From NCBI GenBank assembly GCA_947172415.1, contig OX359195.1, forward strand, positions 124,001-188,000: 64,000 bases of DNA, in the 5' to 3' direction. Both the position numbers and the translations under genes were made by a program. Below, piece after piece: positions 12,101 through 23,305 of this stretch (its first letter is position 1; each line of letters opens with the position of its first letter). Source of the stretch: Chondrosia reniformis. Taxonomy: Eukaryota; Porifera; Demospongiae; Chondrillida; Chondrillidae. The notes beneath the pieces are model-generated. The model was not told where the DNA came from and did not search any database. It saw nothing but the letters and a program-made list of their open reading frames with translations.

Positions 12101-15100
12101 TCATTTGGAGGCTCCATGTTTGAGTAGTGTTGGTAGTACATTGTCTCCTTGTCCATCTCCACGGCAACCATGGCAAGGGGAAGGGCATTCTTGGGTAGTT
12201 GAGGTAGTCGTACCTTGGACTGGGAGGCCGGAGGGGGAGCACGGCTCACTGGGTCACTTTTCTGTGTCTTCTTTGGTTTGGAGGACGACACTTTTGATAC
12301 TATTTTTGGAAGCACATTAAGATCCTCCTCCACAGATGAATGTGATTGGCTGTGCTGTTTCCATAGCAACCTATGGTGGTTATCCACACCTCCCTGCACC
12401 TGCTGATGAACATTCTCTGTGGTCACCATCTTTGGGAGCGTGGTACCCTTTCTTGAGCTCAACTGAGAACTTTGATACTTTTAATGGAGAGGAAGTAGGC
12501 AATGTTAAAGACTGAGATTAATGCTTTTGGGGCTATATACTTACAGTATAGGCTACAGTATATACTCACAGTATAGGCTACAGTATATACTTACAACTGC
12601 TTTCTTCAACATTGTTGAGGAATTAGCTTCAATTAAGCTATGAGCTCGACTGCGTTGCCGTGACAACAACCCATCCCCCACACTGCTGCACCTACTTGAT
12701 GCATGAGACTCTTCCTCATGTTCCCTTACTAATGCTAATCACAGAAGAGCAAATATAATATAACAACATACGTACATACTACATATAATATATAAATGTA
12801 CATACATACGTACTACATACGTACGTATAATATATATAAGTATGTTGTGACCTACGTACGTATATACGTATGTATGTACGTATATGGCATTTTGGGAACT
12901 TACCACTCCTCAGGTTTCTATGGTTACCAGTCTGGTTTGTCTCTATGGAGATCCTTTCTGCTACAGCCGAGGCCAAAGTGGGGTCGCTCAGACTGCGAGA
13001 GCCAAGCAGAGGACTTTGCTACAGAAACAAACACAATAGTGTACGTAATATGAGACACAATTGGACCGGCTGATACTGATCAGGGGGGAGACACTGAAAT
13101 GTAACTATATAATTGTGCAATATCCACCATGTTAATACATGACCAACCAAGTGATCAAAGTCTTCTCTTAGCTGGGAGAGACCATACGTAGATCTAATAA
13201 TGGCATCATTCTCAAGTGACTTACTATGTTACAGAGGGTGCTTTACTCACTTCAGTTATGAAGACACTCTTCTTCCTATACTCTTCTGGGTTGTCATGAA
13301 ACACATCATCTGCATCAGAGGGCGTGTCCATCATATGAGTAGGCGTGTAGAACTCAGATTCACTGTCAAAGTCATCCTCGGTGGTAATGTCCAGATTTGA
13401 CAAACTCTGATCCTGACTCCCCAAAATGTCTCTACACTCTGCTGAAAGGTCTGGAGTGGGAGGATTACCTTTAACATCAGTTGCCTCTGTCCATGCCTCT
13501 TTGAGAATCTGGACCATGCTGGTTGTCTTGGCAACGGAAAGGGCCGTGTCTCCATCTTCGTTGATAGCTGTCACATCTGCTCCTTGTGACAACAAGTACT
13601 TTGCTGCCTGACTGTGGCCACTCCTTGCAGACATAATTAGAGGGGTGTCCCCCCTTTCTCCCCCTGGGTCATTAACAGTGGCTCCGCCCTCTTCCACCAG
13701 AGCAATGATGATTGCCGTGTTTCCTTTATCAGCTGCTTGGTGAAGAGGCTTGTACAGATTGCGATCAGCTGCATCTAAACACGTGAATAGTTGGATTTGT
13801 GGTTTGTGGTCCATTGATACCACCTACCAAAAGACTAGATCTAACTTACAATAAGCTACCATACAACCACTACTTATACGTACATACATACAGTTCACAA
13901 GTTTCCCACAACATATGTACATACGTATGTAGTCCACATTCAGACTAATATGTACAAATACCAGTTTACCATGAAGAGGTTTCTCCAGGATCAGTGACAC
14001 AAATAATATAAAACTGTAATTTTTCTTGAATTAACAACAAAAGTCTGTGTAAATCCATATTTGCACATTAAATGTTTGTTGCTCATAAAATACAATTAAA
14101 GTGTAAATGACCTCTGCACCTAAAGCAGGTAAGCACTGTATACTGGTAATAGGCACACATACCAACATCTGATCCATGTGACATTAGGAGGGAGACCATT
14201 CTAGTTGCGTGCACACTTCTGTTGTTGGCAATCAGGTGGAGGGCATTTCTACCTTGACTGTCCTGGACATTGGGATTCCTGCAAGAAAGGTAGGCACAAT
14301 ATAATAGCTAAAGAGATTCATTTGCCATTCAATTGTGATGTACGTACGTATATATAGTATAATATACGTATGTATGTATAGATAGGTGCTTTACAAGTTC
14401 TACTGAAGACTTACGCATGCTTCTCCAATATTTCCTCCAAGGCTAGTACTGGATTATAGTCCTTCTGAATAGCAGTGTGGACTGGACAGAGAAGCATACA
14501 CAAATACGTTGATGAAACAGCAGCTATTGACAATTGCAAATCAGTATATACTACGTAAATATGTACTTAGGGTCACAGTATATCATGTGTGCAAATATAA
14601 GAGTATACATACATATTTACCCTTTTCAAATAGTTCTATATCTCTGGTAACCAATAGCAACGGTGTCATTGAGTCACTGTTGATGCAGTTGACATCAATA
14701 TACTTTTGTCCATCCTGTGGGGGGGTGTGGTGGGGAATGATAGTTACAACAATTTCACTATCCTGCTGATGATATACGTGCATACAACCATATACATATG
14801 TATGTGCGTACACTTACTAGACAGTTTTTGACCTTTAAAGCATTGCCCATCCATGCAGCCTGCAGGAGTGTTCTGTCAATGGATTCCTCCAAATCATCCA
14901 AAATGTCTACAAAGAAAGAGTTAATACGTACTTCATATAACTATGCCTACCCTCCCAGCTTGAGTTGGTAAGGTTTGGCTTCTTAAAGTCAATATATACC
15001 CCTATATACCCCCCATAGTCACTTTCCCCTGTCCCTATATCCCCCCATAGTCACTTTTCCCTGTCCCTATATACCCCCATAGTCACTTTTCCCTGCCCCT

Positions 15101-17237
15101 CTATACCCCCATAGTCACTTTTCCCTGTCCCTATATACCCCCATAGTCACTTTTCCCTGCCCCTCTATACCCCCATAGTCACTTTTCCCTGTCCCTATAT
15201 ACCCCCATAGTCACTTTTCCCTGCCCCTCTATACCCCCATAGTCACTTTTCCCTGTCCCTATATACCCCCATAGTCACTTTTCCCTGTCCCTATATACCC
15301 CCATAGTCACTTTTCCCTGTCCCTATATACCTCCCATAGTCACTTTTCCCTGTCCCTATATACCCCCATAGTCACTGTTCCCTGCCCCTATATACCCCCA
15401 TAGTCACTTTTCCCTGTCCCTATATACCCCCATAGTCACTTTTCTCTGTCCCTATATCCCCCCATAGTCACTTTTCTCTGTCCCTATATACCCCCCATAG
15501 TCACTTTTCCCTGTCCCTATATACCCCCCATAGTCACTTTTCTCTGTCCCTATACCCCCCATAGTCACTTTTCCCTGCCCCTATACGTACGTATATCCCC
15601 TAGAGCCACTTAATCACTGTACTTACCGGCTATGAGTTTTCTAATGTTGTGAGAGGCAATATCCATCACAGTCTCTCCATTATCATTCTGCAGGGTGCAG
15701 TCTGCTCCGTATCTTAGCAACAGGGCCACTGCCTCCTTGTTCCCACACAAGGCTGCAAACATTAGAGGGGTATCCCCTGTCTTTTTGTCGTGACTATTAA
15801 CAGCTCCCTACAGACCGCATACACAAGTACGTAACACTTACTGTACTATCCCTATCCACTAACACAATAGATAATCTACAAAATAATCTACTAACAACAG
15901 AATAAGAATATATCAGTATAATGATCTGTTGCTAGGCAACATTATTATATTGAATATATTTACATATCAATTGTATAATATTTCTAGGAAAAGCTGAAAA
16001 TGTATATATATTAGTAGCACTACATGCACTTGTTTAGAATATATGGAAATGAGGTCCTCCAGGTCTGATAGTACAGCAGAGACACATTTGAATAATCTCA
16101 CACTATTCAGAATCTGCGAGGTGCTAATTGTACAAAGCACAGGTCAACAAAATATATAAAAAATAAAAAGTTGAATTTTAAAAGAGGAGGAAGTGTCATG
16201 CGCAAGTGTACTGAAGCAATTGCAAGCTTCCAATCTGAGAAATGATATTCTATGTTGACAGTTATCATGTATATTAAGAGGTAAATATAGAATCAAACTA
16301 TTTTTACACACTTGGAATTTCAATCACTAAATGTAATGTGCACTTGGGGGATGGTAAAGTTGTTTAATTAATAGAATACACTTGGTTTGAAACTTTATTA
16401 TTATTCCTGTATCAGGAAAAGGATAAAATTAGTGATCAGTTTACTGGAAAATACAGTCAAAATTCAGAGGGTGTGCTTCAAAACTCAGAGCACCTCTCCT
16501 TCCTAATTCTACAACCAGAGACCTCAGTCTACAACCAGAGACCTCAGTCTAAGGCTGAGCAGTACTTCTATTGTGATGTTTCACTTGCAACAAGTCGGTA
16601 TGTATTACCAGATCTGGTTAAGGAGCTAGAAGGATTGAGCTCCTCTGAGGAAGAGGGGGGTTGGTGAAGCAGACCGCACTATGAAGACACTTACTGGTCC
16701 TTGAGACGACTTGAGAAAGTTTTCCAGTCGATCATTCTGTCCGTTCTCAATCATATACTGTAGCGCTTCAGGTACTCCTGCAGATCTGAGCACGTTAAAG
16801 CAAACATGACATGTGTCAAAATTGCTTCCTATCAGATGAAATTACGTTTTTGCTAAAATCTTTAAGAGGCTAGAATGGATTGACTGTTACCAAGCGCGCA
16901 GCGGTAACAGTAACCCTAACTACGCTACAACATCTGATCGAAGCCTCAAAACTTTAAGTAATGAGGATTGGAACAATTAATAATGTAGCTACCGGTTGGA
17001 CATGCGATAGAGACACTGACGTTTAGAGTTAAAATTAAATTTATTTCCTTATAACTTCATCTTTGACCTTAAACTTGAATTTTTTTACTAAATGCGAATG
17101 TAGTGTAGTGTGACTTACTTTTCTGTGAATATATTTCCTGCGATGCGATGATATTGCGTCAAAAGGCTGCGTCTCCTCCTATGACCTTGCGGCCGAGATT
17201 CCTTCTTCTTCGCTTTCCCGATCACCCCTTTCTCCAT
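9113..17237 (-). CDS. Ankyrin-repeat MAP kinase kinase kinase (STE11/MEKK type)
   Basis: Eighteen exons run from ATG 17237 to TAA 9113: 17237-17119, 16785-16695, 15807-15627, 14906-14818, 14714-14621, 14481-14415, 14278-14163, 13774-13251, 13018-12904, 12734-12595, 12462-12038, 11892-11748, 11621-10761, 10626-10475, 10218-10126, 9848-9660, 9433-9269 and 9194-9113. They sum to exactly 1216 codons with all phases closing. Residues about 60-400 hold ankyrin repeats ([50 protein letters not shown]). Residues 420-940 are Ser/Pro/Lys-rich and probably disordered. The kinase domain starts near 945: GRGAFGRV loop, AIK lysine 975, HRDIKGAN 1070-1077, DFG 1090-1092, APE 1118-1120, so it should be active. 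FGPL and [11 protein letters not shown] resemble MEKK2/3 and MAP3K19 kinases. It presumably phosphorylates a MAP2K; ankyrin repeats would select partners. I know of no common animal MAP3K with this architecture. Confidence 0.93.
10005..10125. repeat. Short minisatellite in a MAP3K intron
   Basis: Imperfect units of GGGCTCTTATAGTAGGGT run up to the donor of exon 15. Confidence 0.8.
11655..11745. repeat. GGAT microsatellite in a MAP3K intron
   Basis: A GGAT/GGGT array fills the 126-base intron between exons 12 and 13, the same motif as in ADAR intron 1. Confidence 0.9.
14990..15595. repeat. 32-base minisatellite in MAP3K intron 3
   Basis: About 18 units of CCCCATAGTCACTTTTCCCT plus CCTATATA. 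The unique lead-in (14930-14990) plus first units reappear, degenerate, at 22929-23072. Confidence 0.9.
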
Positions 17238-17523
17238 AGTAGCAGCGAAGGGGACACTGATCGATGGCGATGTGATATTAGAGCCCAAGTGACTAGTAGC
17301 TAATATAGGTTCCTGTTCAGATAACAAAACAAACTCAAATGTGATGATCTTCCTCACGAAAACAAAGATTCCCAACACGCCCAGGTGGGTTGGGCCGCAA
17401 TTCATGAATATAATTAACAAAAACAATGAATTTAATTACAAACTCCAATTGAAACACTTTAACATGCCTGCATGTTTTAAGTACATATATAAATAACAAT
17501 AACCCTCCACTTATATAGCCTCC

Positions 17524-20500
17524 TTATAGGAAACATAGTATAACGGTTGCCATGACAACCAGTAGGTTAGCAAAGAGTCCAAGACCTCTTAGTGAAAGTG
17601 CTGTATTAGGGTTATTGATAATGTTGAGCTGCTGAAGGATGACAGTAGTATTCTGGTGATCATTCTTTGAATCTAAAACGGCTTGCAACACCTCTTCAAT
17701 GTCTCCATCCCCCTTTGATCTCAAGTAAGGATTTTCCTTGATACTTGGGAGTCCAGGGGGCACCACTACACTAGTGTCTCCGCCCACACTCTGCTGGTTC
17801 CAGCAGTTGGACTGTGGGAGACCAGCGCACATCAGATCAGCTGATCTCTGAGACAGACCGTCCAACAGCCGGTAATGGGACTCTTCCAGTTCCTTAAAGG
17901 CCTACAGAATTTTATAGTAATACATAAAAGGATGAGTACATTGTGAAGAAATGAGTTATTGATAAAGATTACTTGACTTTGGGTATTAAAGGACACACCC
18001 ATCTCTCTCCTCTCCTATTAGATGACACACCCATCTCTCTCCTCTCCTATTAGATGACACACCCATCTCTCTCCTCTCCTATTAGATGACACACCCATCT
18101 CTCTCCTCTCCTATTAGATGACACACCCATCTCTCTCCTCTCCTATTAGATGACACACCCATCTCTCTCCTCTCCTATTAGATGACACACCCATCTCTCT
18201 CCTCTCCTATTAGATGACTCACCCATCTCTCTCCTCTCCTATAAATACTCTATTAGATGACACACCCATCTCTCTCCTAATGTGAACACAGACATGCAAC
18301 TGGAGCAGCAACTTACAGTTGTGTAGAGAGTGTTGGTCAAGGAGTCTGGAATTGGTCCAGTTTGTCTGCGAAGTCTTCTCCTCAAATGAGAGGTCCTTGT
18401 GACAGTCCTTACAGATCTCTTTCTGTTGACAGACCCGCCCACATTCTCCTCACTGACACACCTACCAAGCTACAGGGGGAGGTGCACCAGTAATATACAC
18501 ACTCACCAAGCTACAGGGGGAGGTGCACCAGTAATATACACACCCACCCAGCTACAGGGGGAGGGGCACCAGTAATATACACACCCACCCAGCTACAGGG
18601 GGAGGTGCACCAGTAATATACACACTCACCCAGCTACAGGGGGAGGGGCACCAGTAATATGGCTGGCTGGAGCAATTAGTGACACTTTCCCTAAAATACT
18701 GCTTCAAAGATGCCTAATTTTAAGGTGCTTGGTATACCTTAACTAGGAAATCCTTTTCTGTCAGTTCGTCCAAAGTGGTAATTTTACCAATTTCTTCAAT
18801 CAAACTGTTTATGGCACTGTTAAGGCTTCTCTCAGCAGCCATTTTGTTCAAGAGAAGAGCTATTCCCTGTAGAGAGTACACCAGAAATATAGTCATTGCT
18901 ATTCTATGAATGAGTCACTTTTGTGTCAAATACTCCAAACAGTATATCATCTGCATTAGTCTACATATTAACATTAGTATATACGTACATATGTATATTA
19001 ACAAAAGAATTTACATTTCATAGATAAATTTAACGTCATCTATAGAAAGGTAGTGAGTGTTTTAGATTACTCATGTATACAGAAATAGTCTTAGCAATCA
19101 TGGGTATTGAATACTTTTAATAGTCTGTACTGCCTAATGTACGTAATGTAATGTCGTGCTATTCTGATTAAACGAATTCGATTTATCATACGCAATACAG
19201 AATATAACATGTTCTTACAGCAGAAGAGACTTCAAACTGTCTAAAGTCTTCATAAAAGGCAGTACATCCAAACATGACATTTCGGCACACGTTCCTGCAC
19301 GGTTTACTGGAGGGTTGGTTGGGCTGGGTGCTGCAGACCTGACAGTGGAACAGCTCTGCATGTGCCCGTACACACTCCCTCAGAGGAGACAAGTCTAAGC
19401 CAGCGTTGAAGGCATAGTTGAAGATGTGCAGTGCCAAATTTCTCATCAGATGAAGAGCCTTAAAATGAAAGTTTACGATGGAAATGTGTTTCTCCAAATC
19501 AAAGAGGGGCCTTTGAATGGCTGTGCGTGCAACACAGTCAAACATAAAGTCGGTGTAACTGTCTTCTACACCAAGTTCTTCTCTGTAGTGGTTGAGTGCA
19601 ATACCGGCCACATATCTGTTGATTAATGTGGTCACCATCTCATCAGAGTCACCGATGTCATGGGCAAAGAGCAACTGTTGTTCCAGAGGCCGCAACACAT
19701 CGACATCCACACTTCCAAGAGGTTCTGGAGCTTGATCACGCAGAACACTAGCTATGCTTGCAGCCACATTATCTCCTTGGTCTACAGAGGGAGTGAGGAG
19801 GTGAGGGAGTGAGGAGGTGAGGGAGTGAGGAGGTGAGGGAGTGAGGAGGTGAGGGAGTGAGGAGGTGAGGGAGTGAGGAGGTGAGGGAGTGAGGAGGTGA
19901 GGGAGTGAGGAGGTGAGGGAGTGAGGAGGTGAGGGAGAGAGGAGGTGAGGGAGTGATGAGGTGAGGGAGTGAGGAGGTGAGGGAGTGAGGAGGTGAGGGA
20001 GTGAGGAGGTGAGGGAGTGAGGAGGTGAGGGAGAGAGGAGGTGAGGGAGAGAGGAGGTGAGGGAGTGAGGAGGTGAGGGAGTGAGGAGGTGAGGGAGTGA
20101 GGAGGTGAGGGAGTGAGGAGGTGAGGGAGAGAGGAGGTGAGGGAGAGAGGAGGTGAGGGATAGAGGAGGTGAGGGAGTTAGGAGGTGAGGGAGTTAGGGG
20201 AGTGAGGGAGTGAGGGAGTAAGGGGAGTGAGGGAGTGAGGGAGTAAAAATCTTTGTAATAAATACAATACTTGTAGCGATAAAGATATTTCTGGTATTTT
20301 AATGAGCATGACATCTCAAAAGGTACATTGAGCTAGTCCAATAATAAAACTTGTGTAATGAAGCTCTTGGCAGTTTGCATACATGGGCAAAGAGAAAATG
20401 GACAATATCCTGAAGCCATACTTGTTCATCATGTGACAGTCAATTAGTTTAAGAAGTGCAAAATCAAAGAAGTCTGTCTCACTTCCATATAAGGTAACAC

Positions 20501-21991
20501 CTCTTTGCCTTTATATTTGGTCATGTAAATACCCCACATCCCACAATGTGTCCCCAAGAGGACGGTTGTGGTCTGTTATGTAAACCATATGCCTCTAAAG
20601 GAGAGTGCTCCCTAATGTGGCCAGTTGCTAAACATTACTAAATAGGGCTAGTGATTAACATATTTGGGAAATTCTTTTTATGCTACCAAAGTCCCCTCAT
20701 ATGGTCTGACCCTCTGAAAGGACTGATTGAGTGAGAACAAGCTACTGTACTGTACATTGATAGATCAAGTTAGCTCCTACCATGAGACGTCACATTATTA
20801 CATGAAGACCTGATCAAATGACTATATATACTGCCTTTTCATTTAAAGCATTATTGGCTATATGTACATGTATGAAAAATCTAAGATACCATTTTCCTAC
20901 ATGCTGTGCCTATTCTGTAAAAGAGCCTATAGGGGAACTAAACCTGAAGAGAGCTTTGGATGAAGATACAGGAATCTTTTCTTCCTTTTCTTCTCCACTG
21001 GGTCAGACAGACATGTATGTGTGACACAGAGAGAGGATGTAGGCCCATGTGTGTGTGTGTGTGTGTGTGTTTGAAGACTCACCATAACTGTCCAAAATGC
21101 TGCTCCTGAGGAGATCTATCATCTCCCCGGCATAGGAGGGAGGAATAAAGTTGGCCAGAGCATCACGAGTTGTATTTTCCAAGAGCTGCTCAATATGACT
21201 GTTACAGCAAGTCTCTGTAACCTCTGGGCACAGCTGAAGGAACTGACCTGGAGGAGAACGAGAGGGATTGTCAACAGGACAGTAAAAGTAACAATATATT
21301 GGACAAACACTCTTAGACTAGTCGTATATACTGAACTTGAAATGGTTTAGCTGAACACTTTCAGTGCAACATCATCTATTTCTGTGCAAGGGAATTACAG
21401 GCATATACCATATAAATGTGACTATAGTTTGATGCATATATAGATCTTATATGGAGATGACATGTAGATTAAATATAAAATATATAATATGTAGATAAAT
21501 TATATGTTCTGATATATTACAATTTTTGCAGGGGCAGTGTCATACCTTGATAAATAGTTTACCTAAATCCAAGGCAACCTCGCCCCCCTGAATGAAACCC
21601 TGATTTATAGACCTTATATGGAGACCATGCGTAAGATTATCTATATGTACGCATACTAGGTGCACTCTCATACATATCACACTGTACATACATTGTAATA
21701 TATCAGAGAATATATCTATAACATATTATATATTTAATCTACATGTATATTAAACCGATACAGTACGTCAACTAAAATTGTTTACTACCTATTAATGCTA
21801 GGGGGCGTTCCACACACATTTTTAGATCTCTATATATTTCGCTCACCATTTACTGGAGATTCTGGTATCAGTGTCTCGTCATATCCTCTTTCTCGAAACA
21901 CCTGAGCAGTTTGCTGACAGTTGTCCTGCGCTCGCACTAAACAGGACCCGAAGAGTACCAGTAGACACACTCTTGAGAACATCGATATCAT
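17524..21991 (-). CDS. Glypican, copy A
   Basis: Six exons (21991-21847, 21247-21083, 19781-19219, 18866-18738, 18469-18317, 17901-17524) encode 510 residues. A signal peptide (about 1-24, ending VRAQ) precedes exactly 14 mature cysteines, the glypican family number, including LCPEVTETCC, HCQVC and KPCRNVCRNVMFGC. Exon 5 has basic convertase-type sites (NRKR at 349-352, RLRR at 366-369), where vertebrate glypicans are cut by furin-like enzymes. The last exon has CWNQQSVGGDT and VVVPPGLPS, then a hydrophobic tail (FANLLVVMATVILCFL) expected to be replaced by a GPI anchor. Glypicans are cell-surface co-receptors for Wnt, Hedgehog, BMP and FGF ligands. I find no Ser-Gly dipeptide, so canonical heparan sulphate attachment looks absent. 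Confidence 0.93.
17990..18272. repeat. 32-base minisatellite, glypican A intron 5
   Basis: About nine units of GACACACCCATCTCTCTCCT plus CTCCTATTAGAT. The same site in copy B (23928-24033) has only three, so the array has changed size since the duplication. Confidence 0.95.
18470..18660. repeat. 41-base minisatellite carrying a splice acceptor, glypican A intron 4
   Basis: Five units spaced 41 bases apart (18470, 18511, 18552, 18593, 18634), each containing GCTACAGGGGGAGG, which on the gene strand is a polypyrimidine tract plus tag acceptor. The unit at 18470 supplies the acceptor of exon 5. Copy B (24225-24310) has about two units. Confidence 0.9.
19789..20245. repeat. 16-base minisatellite, glypican A intron 2
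   Basis: Nearly 30 units of GAGGGAGTGAGGAGGT beside the exon 3 acceptor. The equivalent array in copy B (25447-25612) is about one third as long. Long open frames here are artefacts. Confidence 0.95.
20871..21015 (-). mobile_element. Interspersed repeat R1 inside glypican A intron 2
   Basis: Matches, in reverse orientation, the repeats at 43651-43874 and 44581-44816: shared TATGAAAAATCTAAGATACC, the CCTATAGGGGAACTAAACCT core and CCACTGGGTCAGACAG. It is absent from copy B, so it was inserted after the duplication or lost from B. Fragments of the same family lie at 10335-10425, 22905-22928, 27300-27370 and 38755-38775. The class (SINE or MITE) is not resolved. Confidence 0.65.
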
Positions 21992-22424
21992 AGCAGTGGA
22001 TCGATCGAAGGGATTCAGTAGCGAGTTCGAGGGGATTAGAAGTACGTAAGAGTATATACAACAGCAAGTTCACCTATCAGACCAGCTGAGTTAGACGGGA
22101 TACAGATTGCAGTTGGTTTCGAAAAGTAACCCTATTTATAGAATAGGTTCACTTCCGGTTTCCGGTTTCTCGAACTGGAGCACCTAATATGACCTAATAT
22201 GCAGACAGACTCGACCGCATATTAAAATTGTTGTGTCAATTAAAACCATATACGTATTTTATATATTATTATATTAATTATATTTATAGTTTAATATATA
22301 TGTAAAAGAAAAATGTGTTAGGTATATACACATAATTATGTATATAAAATATCGTGACTTTCTAATCACATTCATCAAACATTTGAGAGAGATGATACAA
22401 ATTGTGAAAATACATTCAAAGTCA

Positions 22425-22816
22425 TTAAAAGTAGGACACAGTCGAAGGTAATATAGTCATTGCAGTAGTAGATGAGATTTGTCCATTAGGTATACTGTAG
22501 GGGGAGGGGGCCACGTACCCAAGCATCTGGACCGGGTGGACCCCGCCCCCTGGGTTCTGGGCCATCATGGGAAGTATGGGCTGACTGGAGGCCACTTGGA
22601 GGTGGGAGGGGCTACCTGCAAGCGGTCCCGACACCAGTGGCTGTCTGAAAAAGAAGGGGGCGGGAGGCAGAGCCACGCCCACTGGAGGAAGAGTGGATGC
22701 ATCAGCCAAAGTCATCTGAGAGCTAGGGAATGCCATATTTGGAGTCTGACTTGATGCCATGGCAACAGACAATGCAGGATCCAGCCTATTCACTCCGGAG
22801 AGACTCAATTGAGCAC
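22425..22816 (-). pseudogene. Duplicated RFX terminal exon (copy A), reading frame intact
   Basis: 392 bases, the same length as the true terminal RFX exon at 26828-27219. It keeps the CTCTGCAG acceptor, the open frame and the stop, and I see one clear amino-acid difference (YVAPSP against YVGPSP). It was carried along with the glypican duplication and now lies downstream of glypican B, detached from the rest of RFX. It could serve as an alternative last exon only if RFX transcription ran through glypican B. Otherwise it is a passenger. Confidence 0.8.
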
Positions 22817-22928
22817 CTGCAGAGCATTGAATACACTTTACATACTAGAGTAGGAATATAATATAATCTGACACACCATTTTCAACATGCTACATCTACT
22901 ATAGAGTAAAGGCCTATAGGGAAATAAA

Positions 22929-23072
22929 CCTAAACTTCATATAACTATGCCTGCCCTCCCCTTGAGTTGGGAAGGTTTGGCCTTCTAAAGTCAATGTATA
23001 CCCCTATATAACTCACTTTCACCTGCCCCTATACGTATACCCCCCAGGGTCACTTTTCCCTGACCAAGTGAC
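22929..23072. repeat. Junction sequence between the two duplication copies
   Basis: About 144 bases resembling the start of the MAP3K intron 3 minisatellite: ACTTCATATAACTATGCCT, TTGAGTTGG, AAGTCAAT and GGTCACTTTTCCCTG all recur near 14930-15060. Confidence 0.7.
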
Positions 23073-23305
23073 TAGTAGCTAATATAGGTTCCTGTTCAGA
23101 TAACAAAACAATCTCAAAGTGATGATCTTCCTCACAAAAACAAAGATTCCCAACACACCCAGGTGGGATGGGCCGCAAATCATGAATATAATTAACAAAA
23201 ACAATGAATTTAATTACAAACTCCAATTGAGTAAAAGAAACATTTTAACATGCCTGCATGTTTTAGGTACATATATAAATAACAATAACCACTTATATAG
23301 TCTCC

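Larger units (their letters stand above)
17282..22928. repeat. Segmental duplication, copy A
   Basis: From AGTGACTAGTAGCTAATATA at the left edge to the stretch before 22929, this segment matches 23073-27329 along its length apart from minisatellite sizes and an extra insert in one intron. It holds one glypican gene plus an RFX terminal exon. Its left edge is only 45 bases from the MAP3K start codon. Confidence 0.9.

Noticed and set aside
17546-17559. X-box-like GTTGCCATGACAAC in the glypican last exon (and its twin at 23329)
   Set aside because: One mismatch from the X-box, and the bases encode the conserved hydrophobic GPI tail, so coding constraint explains them.
19769-20314. Ser/Pro/Leu-rich open frames in glypican intron 2 and the similar frame at 25428-25763
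   Set aside because: Translations of the 16-base intronic array; they start or end in real exon 3 sequence only by read-through.
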